DNA of 18,275 nucleotides from Segatella salivae DSM 15606 (GTDB taxonomy: Bacteria; Bacteroidota; Bacteroidia; Bacteroidales; Bacteroidaceae), in the NCBI RefSeq assembly GCF_000185845.1, contig NZ_GL629647.1, forward strand, positions 530,904 to 549,178, in the 5' to 3' direction. The notes beneath the pieces are model-generated. The model saw only the letters and a list, made by a program, of their open reading frames with translations. It had not been told where the DNA came from and ran no database searches. A program made the translations under genes and the position numbers. Of the stretch, positions 1 to 6,695 are shown one piece after another (positions within the stretch are counted from its first letter, which is position 1; each line of letters opens with the position of its first letter).

Positions 1-55
1 TTTTATTTGACAACGTACAAATGCGCTTGCCAATAAAGACAACTAAAAGTACAAA

Positions 56-820
56 ATGGAGAACTTATTTTACCTTATCTTTTTATTTGCAGGAATTGTT
101 GTTCCTGGGTATCCTTCGAATCTGGGAGTGGACTGTAATAACAGTATAAGTGTTACAGGGGTAAGAAAAATTACCACAACAACACACGACAAATGGAGGA
201 TTGTTTGTCATTTCGACAGACAAGGCTCTCTTATTCGTGAGCGGAACTTTTATAAAGGAAAATTGAAGTCTGATTATGTATATGATTATCGGATTACGGA
301 CAGTGTCGTGGTGACAAGTATAACAGACATAAGTGCTCCTTACACCAAATTGGTGAAGAAATGCGAAGACTACTTTTCTCCTTCTGGAAAATGTTATAAA
401 CGCAGGGTATATATGAATGGTTCGGATACCGTATCATTATATATTGACAACTTTGTATATGACGGCGATTTGCTGATAAGCAATGAAGAGGCAACTGCCT
501 GGCAAAAGGAAAATGGCAAAGTCTCGAAAGTGAACTATTATTATAATGAAAAGAAACAGAAGATTCTGGAAACCAAGTTTTTCAATGGAACAGACAGTGT
601 ATTCTATTCCTATGACAAAATGGGGAGGTTAACAGACGAGATAAAAAAATCAGATGATATATCAGTTTTGAGCGATATAGTTCCCTATGCTGACAATGAA
701 TTAAATAAAGTGCAACTCACATATTCTAATTTTGACAATAAAGGAAATTGGACGAAGAGTTATTATGCTACTCAAGAAGGAAAGAAAACGCGTTCTAAAA
801 GAAAAATAGAATACTGGTAA
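56..820 (+). CDS. Secreted YD/RHS-like repeat protein, function unknown
   Basis: The 254-residue product begins with a hydrophobic stretch (about residues 4-18) that reads as a signal peptide. No cysteine follows at a lipobox position, so it is probably periplasmic or secreted and not a lipoprotein. The rest is rich in Tyr, Asp, Asn and Lys and carries degenerate repeats of the YD/RHS type: a turn such as FDRQG, YDKMGRL or FDNKGNW followed by a short strand. The C-terminal part (FDNKGNWTKSYY, then a Lys/Arg-rich stretch ending in IEYW) resembles the 'D-x-x-G-N-W' ends common in secreted Bacteroidota proteins of unknown role. I cannot assign a function. It may be a short YD-repeat surface or envelope protein; nothing visible suggests a toxin domain. 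The ATG at 56 is the only start that keeps the signal peptide. The promoter must lie upstream of or at the window edge. The mini-IS256 starts 58 nt after its stop. Confidence 0.7.
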   Translation: MENLFYLIFLFAGIVVPGYPSNLGVDCNNSISVTGVRKITTTTHDKWRIVCHFDRQGSLIRERNFYKGKLKSDYVYDYRITDSVVVTSITDISAPYTKLVKKCEDYFSPSGKCYKRRVYMNGSDTVSLYIDNFVYDGDLLISNEEATAWQKENGKVSKVNYYYNEKKQKILETKFFNGTDSVFYSYDKMGRLTDEIKKSDDISVLSDIVPYADNELNKVQLTYSNFDNKGNWTKSYYATQEGKKTRSKRKIEYW

Positions 821-878
821 TCAGCAATATATTGACGAGAATTGGCCGTAGGGAGCCAAATGGGCAGGACGTGTTGAG

Positions 879-899
879 AGTGTAAATTAAACTGTGTCA
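879..899 (+). repeat. Left terminal inverted repeat of the mini-IS256
   Basis: This 21-bp segment matches the reverse complement of 1312-1332 at 18 positions, with a perfect 10-bp inner core AACTGTGTCA (890-899). Part of it, TAAACTGTGT at 888-897, also has a perfect 10-bp inverted copy at 921-930 (ACACAGTTTA). RNA read in from outside could therefore fold into a hairpin with a 23-nt loop that ends 6 nt before the transposase ATG. Confidence 0.8.
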
Positions 900-936
900 T
901 GCTACAATAAGATTAGTTTTACACAGTTTATTTATT

Positions 937-1314
937 ATGGACAACAACGGAATTGATTACAAGCGGGCTGCGGAACAGCTTCGTAAGGGAGTACCATTAT
1001 TCGGTAAGGATGGTGCTTTGGCACCAATGTTGGAGCGCATTTTGAATGCTGCCCTTGAAGGCGAGATGGATACTCATCTCTCTATTGATGAACGCTCAAA
1101 AGGCAATCGCCGTAATGGTAAGCTGCCTAAGCAAGTGCAGACATGCTATGGTGAGGTTACTGTAGAAACGCCTCGTGACCGTGACGGTTCCTTTGAGCCT
1201 CAGACCATCAGAAAGCGCGAAACAATCCTTGCAGAAGGTATGGCGGATCAGATTATAAACATGTATGCTTTTGGTACAAGCACTCGCGATATCAGCAAGT
1301 ATTTAGAGCCTTGA
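937..1314 (+). pseudogene. Truncated IS256-family transposase (N-terminal 125 aa)
   Basis: The frame encodes the N-terminal part of an IS256-type transposase. Recognisable blocks are the early helical region (KDGALAPMLERILNAALEGE, about residues 24-43), the GNRRNG block (56-61), the strand pair ending in ETPRDRDGSFEP (77-88), and the helix AFGTSTRDISKYLE just before the end (111-124). In intact members the last block is followed by a Tyr-Gly segment and then the DDE catalytic core; here a Pro codon and a TGA inside the right terminal repeat (1312-1314) end the protein. None of the three catalytic acidic residues remains, so it cannot transpose on its own. The retained part corresponds to the N-terminal region thought to contact DNA, so a short product could still bind the ends. 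The frame is open and undamaged over all 125 codons, which suggests recent deletion or some constraint. Confidence 0.88.
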
Positions 1315-1332
1315 CACAGTTGAAAGTACACT
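1312..1332 (-). repeat. Right terminal inverted repeat of the mini-IS256
   Basis: This is the inverted partner of 879-899 (18 of 21 matches). Its first three bases are the TGA that ends the truncated transposase frame, so the deletion junction lies at or just before 1312. Confidence 0.8.
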
Positions 1333-1372
1333 ACCGACAATAATGTTTACCGGACAGCAATAAAACTCAAAT

Positions 1373-1442
1373 AAAAAACTATTGCTGTTAAATAAAACAT
1401 ATTCTCACATCAAGAAGTTTTATAAAACAGCAATAGTTTTTT
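1373..1442. terminator. Bidirectional terminator after yebC, with a competing upstream arm
   Basis: A perfect 17-bp inverted repeat (AAAAAACTATTGCTGTT at 1373-1389, its complement at 1426-1442) encloses a 36-nt AT-rich loop. Each strand has an A run before the stem and a T run within its far end, as in a rho-independent terminator. It sits 21 nt past the yebC stop on the minus strand and also faces the mini-IS256 on the plus strand. The 9-nt segment ACAGCAATA occurs again at 1354-1362, so the arm at 1380-1388 could pair with either neighbour. Confidence 0.8.
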
Positions 1443-1463
1443 GTAATATATAATATAAAAAGC

Positions 1464-2192
1464 TTACTCTTCTGGCTTCATATTTGTATAAACTGTTTGC
1501 ACATCATCAAACTCTTCAAGCTTTTCAACCATCTTATCAATAGTTTCTCGCTCTTCAGGAGTAACATCTTTGAGATCATTCGGAATATAAGTAAACTCTG
1601 CTCCTGTTACTTCAAAACCCTCCGACTCTAAATGTTTCTGAATATCTCCGAAGCTTTTTGGGTCACCATAAATTGTGATTTCATTCTCTTCTTCGTCTTC
1701 ATCGTATTCATCTTCTACTCCATAGTCTATCAAATCAAGAATCATTTCGTCCATATCAAGACCTTCTTTCTTCTTGAATGTGAAAACACTTTTATGGTCA
1801 AACAAGAATGAAAGGCTACCAGTCGTACCCATATTACCACTAAACTTGTTGAATATAGAACGTACATCAGCCACCGTACGAGTAGTATTATCGGTCAATG
1901 TATCCACCAAAACAGCCACTCCATGAGGGCCATATCCTTCATAAGTTACTTCTTTGTATTCACTCTGGTCTTTGCCCATTGCGTTTTTAATCGCGCGCTC
2001 AATGTTATCCTTAGGCATGTTTTCACGCTTACAGTTAGCTATCAAAGCACGTAAAGTAGGATTATTTTCTGGCTCTGGACCACCTGCCTTTACTGCAATA
2101 GCAATCTGTTTACCTAATTTTGTAAATACACGGGCCATGTGCCCCCATCGTTTAAGCTTTGTAGCTTTACGATATTCAAATGCTCTTCCCAT
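1464..2192 (-). CDS. yebC: YebC/TACO1-family translation factor
   Basis: The 242-residue product is a full-length YebC/PmpR/TACO1-family protein. Visible family marks are the basic N-terminus, the KLGKQIAIAVKAGG segment, the NPTLRALIANCKRENMPKDN block with the following helix, and the YEGYGPHGVAVLVDTLTDN segment. A very acidic loop (DEYDEDEEENE) lies around residues 158-168. Family members were first annotated as DNA-binding regulators; more recent work links YebC and mitochondrial TACO1 to ribosomes stalled on proline-rich and other difficult stretches. A role in translation fits its place 44 nt downstream of pheT on the same strand, with no promoter or terminator in that gap. The start at 2192 gives MGRAFEYRKATK, a normal beginning for the Bacteroidota form. 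No Shine-Dalgarno sequence is seen, as is usual in this phylum. Confidence 0.93.
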   Translation of the reverse strand: MGRAFEYRKATKLKRWGHMARVFTKLGKQIAIAVKAGGPEPENNPTLRALIANCKRENMPKDNIERAIKNAMGKDQSEYKEVTYEGYGPHGVAVLVDTLTDNTTRTVADVRSIFNKFSGNMGTTGSLSFLFDHKSVFTFKKKEGLDMDEMILDLIDYGVEDEYDEDEEENEITIYGDPKSFGDIQKHLESEGFEVTGAEFTYIPNDLKDVTPEERETIDKMVEKLEEFDDVQTVYTNMKPEE

Positions 2193-2236
2193 TTTTATTA
2201 TTCTTTTATATATGTATTCTTATCTCTCCATTACAA

Positions 2237-4705
2237 TTATCTGAGTTCTGCCCCCAATTGTGTTGTGAGCTGCTTTATCAGTTTTTGCATAATTGCTTCA
2301 ATAGCTTTATCATTCAAAGTCTTATTAGCATCTTGCAGAATAAAGTTGACTGCATAACTCTTTTTCCCCTCAGGAAGATTCTTTCCCTCATAAACATCAA
2401 AGAGTTCTACACGTTTTAAGAGTTTCTTTTCAGTCTGGAATGCAATCTGTTCAACTTGTTCAAAAGAGACTTTCTTATCAAGAAGCAAAGCTAAATCACG
2501 ACTAACTGCAGGATACTTACATATTTCTTCAAATTCAAATTCGTTATTTCTTACCGCCTTAAGTAATGCATCTAAATCAATTTCTGCATAGTAAACAGGC
2601 TGCTCTATACCCATCTTTTTCAGAAGTTTCATATTAAGAATACCGACTTCTGCAAAGAGTTTACCACCTCTATTCTTATAGGAAAGTGCTTTAGAGAAGA
2701 TGTTATTATCACTCTCAGAAACAACCAATGCACCTGCACTAACCCCTACTCGGGTAAAGATATTCTGCACATAAGCTTTCAATTCATAGATACTTGAATC
2801 TTCATCTGCATGAATCCACGAACCTTCTATACGTTTACCTGTAAGCCAAAGTGCCAAGTGGCGGTCCTCACTATAAGCCTTATAGGGAGCTTCTGCCTGC
2901 CATTTCTCCTTATTATATTTATAGACATTGCCCACCTCAAAGAAACGAATATTTCCATTACGGCGATTAACATTGCGCATAATACTTTCCAAACCACCGA
3001 ACAATAAAGTTTGACGCATCACCCCAAGGTCTGCACTCAATGGATTCATTAGCTTCACTGTTGAACTCTCCGGATATGCATTTAGCTCCAAATCTGTATA
3101 ATAATATAGCTTAGAAAGGGAGTTATTCAATATTTCATTAAAGCCACAGCCCACCAACTGCTCACCAAGAAGATTTGTCAATCGATATTTCTTATCTTCA
3201 TCACCTGCAACAGTCAGCGAACTATTCAAGCGTGTTGGAATCTCTACATTATTATATCCGTAGATACGAAGGATATCTTCTACTACGTCAGATGGGCGCT
3301 GTACATCATAACGATAAGGAGGGACTATTAACTTTAGACCATCTTCTGTTTCTTCGATAATCTTCATCTCTAAAGAAGAAACTATATTTTTTATCGTCTC
3401 CTTTCCTATCTCCTTTCCAATCAGGCGATGCACATAATCAAATGAAAGATCAACGTTGAAACCTTCTATTGGTTCTGGATAGACATCTTTTATTTGCATT
3501 GAAATCTTTCCTCCTGCCAATTCCTTGCATAAGATAGCAGCTTGTTTCAATGCATAAACTACGCCATTAGGATCTATTCCACGTTCAAAGCGATAGCTTG
3601 AATCTGTACTTAACCCATGACGGCGTGCACTCTTACGAATCCATGTGGGGTGGAACACAGCGCTTTCAAGTACTACATTTCTCGTTGTATCATACGTTCC
3701 ACTTCCTTTTCCACCGAAAACACCAGCAATACACATGGGCTCTTCTGCATTACAAATGCTCAAATCACGATCACTCAACGTATGTTCTTCACCATCAAGT
3801 GTCACAAACTTTGTTCCATCGGCCTGCGTACGAACTACTATTTTGTGGCCTTTCACCATGTCTGCATCAAAACAATGCATGGGTTGTCCATAGGCCATCA
3901 TCACATAATTAGTGATATCTACAATGCTATTAATTGGGCGTAAGCCTATCACTCGTAGTTTATTCTGAAGCCAAGCTGGGCTTTCTTTAACTTCGCAATC
4001 CGTGATACTTACACATGCATAACGTTTACATGCATCCGAATTTTGCACTTCTACGTCAATCGGTAGGTCTTCGTTGTCAACCTTAAATTCATCACATGAA
4101 GGACGATGAAGTGTTGTTGGGTAGTTATTTTGCTTCAGCCAAGCATATAAATCACGTGCAACACCATAATGAGAAAGCGCATCTCCACGATTGGCTGTAA
4201 TGTCTATTTCAATCAACCAATCACTTTCTAAATGATAATATTCAGCTGCCGGTGTGCCCACAACAGCATCATCAGGCAATACAATGATTCCACCATGACT
4301 ATTGCCCACCCCTATTTCGTCTTCGGCGCAAATCATTCCAAATGACTCAACACCACGAAGCTTGCTTTTCTTGATTGTAAACGAGTCTTCACCATCATAG
4401 AGCACACAACCTAAATCTGCAACAATGACTTTCTGACCTGTAGCTACATTAGGAGCACCACAAACAATTTGTTGCGGTTCATCCTTACCCAAATCAACCA
4501 TTGTAACATGAAGATGATCACTATTTGGATGGTCAACACAAGTCAATACTTTTCCAACATAAAGGCCTTTCAATCCTCCTTTGATGGTTTGTACTTCCTC
4601 CAAAGCATCAACTTCCAATCCTATCGAGGTCAACGCATCAGCTGTTTGTTGTGGTGTAAGGTCGAAATCAACGTACTCCTTAAGCCATTTATACGAAATA
4701 TTCAT
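2237..4705 (-). CDS. pheT: Phenylalanine-tRNA ligase beta subunit
   Basis: This 822-residue protein is the beta chain of the cytoplasmic alpha2-beta2 enzyme that charges tRNA(Phe). Domains in order: an N-terminal part starting MNISYKWLKEYVDF; an EMAP/OB-type tRNA-binding domain (about 40-155, with the HPNSDHLHV and VCGAPNV motifs); the B3/B4 editing domain (about 210-385, with NYVMMAYGQPMHCFDAD and VFGGKGSG); the B5 domain (about 405-475); the degenerate catalytic-like core; and a C-terminal ferredoxin-fold anticodon-binding domain (about 728-821, beginning KYPAVSRDLALLLD). Length and order are normal for the long bacterial PheT. I chose the ATG at 4705, not the in-frame ATG at 4738, because the family begins MNIS-YKWL and because the predicted transcript starts downstream of 4738. 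The alpha-subunit gene pheS is not in this window. It is cotranscribed with yebC. Confidence 0.97.
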   Translation of the reverse strand: MNISYKWLKEYVDFDLTPQQTADALTSIGLEVDALEEVQTIKGGLKGLYVGKVLTCVDHPNSDHLHVTMVDLGKDEPQQIVCGAPNVATGQKVIVADLGCVLYDGEDSFTIKKSKLRGVESFGMICAEDEIGVGNSHGGIIVLPDDAVVGTPAAEYYHLESDWLIEIDITANRGDALSHYGVARDLYAWLKQNNYPTTLHRPSCDEFKVDNEDLPIDVEVQNSDACKRYACVSITDCEVKESPAWLQNKLRVIGLRPINSIVDITNYVMMAYGQPMHCFDADMVKGHKIVVRTQADGTKFVTLDGEEHTLSDRDLSICNAEEPMCIAGVFGGKGSGTYDTTRNVVLESAVFHPTWIRKSARRHGLSTDSSYRFERGIDPNGVVYALKQAAILCKELAGGKISMQIKDVYPEPIEGFNVDLSFDYVHRLIGKEIGKETIKNIVSSLEMKIIEETEDGLKLIVPPYRYDVQRPSDVVEDILRIYGYNNVEIPTRLNSSLTVAGDEDKKYRLTNLLGEQLVGCGFNEILNNSLSKLYYYTDLELNAYPESSTVKLMNPLSADLGVMRQTLLFGGLESIMRNVNRRNGNIRFFEVGNVYKYNKEKWQAEAPYKAYSEDRHLALWLTGKRIEGSWIHADEDSSIYELKAYVQNIFTRVGVSAGALVVSESDNNIFSKALSYKNRGGKLFAEVGILNMKLLKKMGIEQPVYYAEIDLDALLKAVRNNEFEFEEICKYPAVSRDLALLLDKKVSFEQVEQIAFQTEKKLLKRVELFDVYEGKNLPEGKKSYAVNFILQDANKTLNDKAIEAIMQKLIKQLTTQLGAELR

Positions 4706-4735
4706 ATATTGTTTTTTTATATTTTCAAAACGATG

Positions 4736-4767
4736 CAAAAATACAAAAAATGAATCAAATACACAAG
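4736..4767 (-). promoter_or_regulatory. Predicted pheT-yebC promoter
   Basis: On the minus strand, TATTTTTG (4743 down to 4736) matches the Bacteroidota -7 consensus TAnnTTTG. CTTG at 4767-4764, one mismatch from TTTG, lies upstream across a 20-nt spacer. Transcription would begin near 4729, giving a leader of about 24 nt before the ATG at 4705. The -33 element is imperfect, so the call is moderate. Confidence 0.55.
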
Positions 4768-4785
4768 TACATAAATAAAAAACAT

Positions 4786-4811
4786 AAGTAGAGGCTACAC
4801 AACCTCTACTT
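4786..4811 (-). terminator. Terminator-like hairpin upstream of pheT (minus strand)
   Basis: A perfect 9-bp stem (AAGTAGAGG at 4786-4794, complement at 4803-4811) with an 8-nt loop is followed on the minus strand by ATG and then six T. The plus strand has no T run after it, so the polarity is minus. It lies just upstream of the predicted pheT promoter. It could end an unrecognised minus-strand transcript, or act in a longer pheT leader if a second promoter lies further upstream. A near copy of one arm, AAGAAGAGG at 4840-4848 (8 of 9), could form a competing pairing. Confidence 0.45.
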
Positions 4812-5316
4812 GGATAGCAACAAAACGGAAAATAACCGAAAGAAGAGGACTATTAGCGTGCAACACAATGTAAAATCGATTCAAAGCATCTATGCTTCTC
4901 TTTCAATCATTTATAACATACTTACAAAGAGGTTTAGAGATAAATAAAAACACTTCTATTACATGAATTTTACAGCATAACATCATGACTTATAGCATCA
5001 TACAAAAGGACACACTTTGGCCTGCAAAATAGCCTATATTAAAGCATAAAATGCCCCATATAACATCTTAAAACAACCCAGTTTAAAATCCGCTTTCGCT
5101 GCTTTAGAGAAAGAATTAATAAGGAACAATCCTTAGCACTTACTCGTTCTACTATATACAAAGCTTTTATTGTAAGCTATTTTGATAGAATTTAGAATAT
5201 TGTTTATGAAGAAACAGCATGCAAAAATGGACATCATAAAACCTAACTTATAGCAATCTTAAAAGTGAATATTGTGATGAAAGCACATGTTCATATCGCT
5301 TTTCTCAACCATAGAC
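4812..5316. other. Long AT-rich intergenic region with no recognised gene
   Basis: Between the divergent pheT and DUF3078 genes lie about 500 nt with no supported coding region. The few ATG-initiated frames are very short (24 codons or fewer in the stretches I read) and do not look like proteins. I see no tRNA or rRNA and no convincing TAnnTTTG element in either direction inside this stretch; partial matches occur on the plus strand near 5175-5190 and 5311-5320. A small RNA on the minus strand ending at the hairpin 4786-4811 is possible but unproven. Confidence 0.5.
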
Positions 5317-5348
5317 TTTGGTTTTCTGCTTTTTTTGCATTACCTTTG
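5317..5348 (+). promoter_or_regulatory. Predicted promoter of the DUF3078 gene
   Basis: TTTG at 5317-5320, a 20-nt spacer and TACCTTTG at 5341-5348 exactly match the Bacteroidota pattern TTTG-N(19-21)-TAnnTTTG. The expected start of transcription is about 5353-5356, right at the ATG at 5357. The mRNA would be leaderless or have only a few nucleotides before the start codon. This also rules out the longer in-frame start at 5318, which lies inside the -33 element. Confidence 0.65.
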
Positions 5349-5356
5349 CCTACATT

Positions 5357-6628
5357 ATGAAACGACTTAAGACAATATCCATATTTATTTTTGCCTGTGC
5401 AATGACTATACACGCACAGACAACTCCTATGCGCACACTCCTACCGGCTAAGCCACGTACACTATATGAGCGCTATATTGATAGTCTACAAACTATGCGT
5501 CAGAATCTTGCTAACGTTCAAACGTCCTCAATTAAGGCAGACTATGCCCCACTCTTTCTACCTACAACATTCTATAAAGGAGTGAGTCATAGAATCTTTT
5601 CTTATGCAAAGACAGATTCCATCTCATTGACGAGCCAACTCAATGAAGCACTGTTGAACATCTATCTTCATAGACCTGACCTTGTGAGGACTACCGAAAG
5701 TCAACTTGACAACATTGGACCTGCACTTGAAGTAAACAATGCTATAAAGCCTAAGAACCAAGAACTTACAGAAAGAGTTGCACCCAAAACAGCTGAACCA
5801 GAATATGTTGATGCCAACATCGAAATTTATAAACCAAATTTTTGGAATTATAGTGGAGACTATTACCTTCAGTTCCTGCAGAATTATGTTTCAAACAATT
5901 GGTATAAAGGTGGGGAAAGCAATTACAGCATGGTAGGTTCGGTCACCTTGCAAGCCAATTACAATAACAAGCAAAAGGTGAAGTGGGACAACAAACTCGA
6001 AATGAAGCTTGGCTTCCAAACGTCTCAAAGTGATCAGATTCATAAGTTGAAAACCAGCGAGGACATGTTGCGTTATACAGGGAAAATAGGTTTCCAGGCT
6101 ACAAAAAAATGGTATTATACAGCCCAACTTATTGCATATACCCAGTTCATGAAAGGCTATAAGAACAATGACCCATTTGTATATAGCGACTTCATCAATC
6201 CATTGAATGTCAACCTTTCTGTCGGTATGGATTATGAGGTATCATGGTTTAACAAACGATTGACAGGTAACATACATTTGGCTCCAGCTGCTTACAACTT
6301 CAAATATGTTAGTCGTCTTGATTTAAGTAAACGCTATGGACTGAAAGAAGGCAACCACACCTTGCATGACATTGGTTCAGAGTGTACGATAGACTTATTG
6401 TGGAAGATGAGCGACATGATAAAATGGAGAACTCGACTCTATGGATATACCACGTACAGGCGAGGCGAATTAGACTGGGAGAATACATTTACATTCCAGT
6501 TCAATCGATACATTAGCAGTAACCTTTTCATCTTCCCTCGCTTTGATGATGGCGCTGAACGCGATGGAAAATACGGCTATTGGCAACTTAAAGAATATGC
6601 AAGCCTTGGATTTTCATATTCTTTCTAA
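5357..6628 (+). CDS. DUF3078 family outer-membrane protein
   Basis: The 423-residue product starts with a clear signal peptide (MKRLKTISIFIFACAMTIHA, then QTT), so it is exported. After a less ordered N-terminal region (to about residue 155) comes the DUF3078 part, which opens near FWNYSGDYYLQFLQNYVSNNWYKGGESN and continues as alternating polar and aromatic strands, typical of a beta barrel. The protein ends in Phe (SLGFSYSF), the terminal aromatic residue expected of substrates of the BAM outer-membrane assembly machinery. The family is widespread in Bacteroidota and has no assigned biochemical role; an outer-membrane location is my inference from these marks. I prefer the ATG at 5357 over the ATG at 5318 because it gives a standard signal peptide and does not overlap the promoter. 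It is followed after 67 nt by pyrG, which has its own predicted promoter; no hairpin terminator is seen between them. Confidence 0.88.
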   Translation: MKRLKTISIFIFACAMTIHAQTTPMRTLLPAKPRTLYERYIDSLQTMRQNLANVQTSSIKADYAPLFLPTTFYKGVSHRIFSYAKTDSISLTSQLNEALLNIYLHRPDLVRTTESQLDNIGPALEVNNAIKPKNQELTERVAPKTAEPEYVDANIEIYKPNFWNYSGDYYLQFLQNYVSNNWYKGGESNYSMVGSVTLQANYNNKQKVKWDNKLEMKLGFQTSQSDQIHKLKTSEDMLRYTGKIGFQATKKWYYTAQLIAYTQFMKGYKNNDPFVYSDFINPLNVNLSVGMDYEVSWFNKRLTGNIHLAPAAYNFKYVSRLDLSKRYGLKEGNHTLHDIGSECTIDLLWKMSDMIKWRTRLYGYTTYRRGELDWENTFTFQFNRYISSNLFIFPRFDDGAERDGKYGYWQLKEYASLGFSYSF

Positions 6629-6635
6629 GGAAAGG

Positions 6636-6667
6636 TTTGTACATATCAAAGAAAAAAATTAAATTTG
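6636..6667 (+). promoter_or_regulatory. Predicted pyrG-yidC promoter
   Basis: TTTG at 6636-6639, a 20-nt spacer and TAAATTTG at 6660-6667 match the Bacteroidota -33/-7 consensus exactly. Transcription would start near 6674, leaving a leader of about 22 nt before the GTG start of pyrG, with no Shine-Dalgarno sequence. Confidence 0.7.
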
Positions 6668-6695
6668 CATACTGAATTTATAAATTAAAAATATT

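Larger units (their letters stand above)
879..1332 (+). mobile_element. Internally deleted IS256-family element (MITE-like, 454 bp)
   Basis: Two imperfect terminal inverted repeats bound this segment. Positions 879-899 match the reverse complement of 1312-1332 at 18 of 21 bases, with a perfect inner core AACTGTGTCA at 890-899 and TGACACAGTT at 1312-1321. Between them lies only the 5' part of an IS256-type transposase gene, whose reading frame runs directly into the right repeat and stops there. A complete IS256-family element is usually about 1.3 kb, so roughly 0.9 kb is missing from the middle and 3' end. I found no 8-9 bp target duplication in the flanks (871-878 against 1333-1340), so the insertion is old, has been rearranged, or has outer boundaries slightly different from those given. 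With both ends kept, it could in principle be moved by a related full-length transposase elsewhere in the genome. Confidence 0.8.

Noticed and set aside
1..55. Promoter for the gene at 56
   Set aside because: TTTG occurs at 6-9, but no TAnnTTTG follows at about 20 nt; the real promoter may lie outside the window.
871..1340. Target-site duplication flanking the mini-IS256
   Set aside because: Flanks 871-878 and 1333-1340 do not match, and shifting the boundaries by one or two bases does not produce an 8-9 bp duplication.
3598..3943. Overlapping plus-strand open frames inside pheT
   Set aside because: They lie opposite a well-conserved gene, have Cys/His/Ser-rich compositions typical of antisense frames and show no domain.
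4706..4738. Longer N-terminus for PheT starting at 4738
   Set aside because: The family begins at MNISYKWL (4705), and the predicted transcript starts near 4729, after 4738.
5031..5044. AGCCTATATTAAAG repeated exactly at 13940-13953
   Set aside because: A single 14-bp match of AT-rich sequence in 18 kb is expected by chance, and the two contexts share nothing else.
4850..5316. Phe-rich leader peptide for attenuation of pheT on the minus strand
   Set aside because: I read the minus strand from about 4980 to 4812; ATG frames there stop after a few codons and none is rich in Phe.
5318..5356. Longer N-terminus for the DUF3078 protein starting at ATG 5318
   Set aside because: It would place the start inside the -33 promoter element and put 13 hydrophobic residues before an already complete signal peptide.
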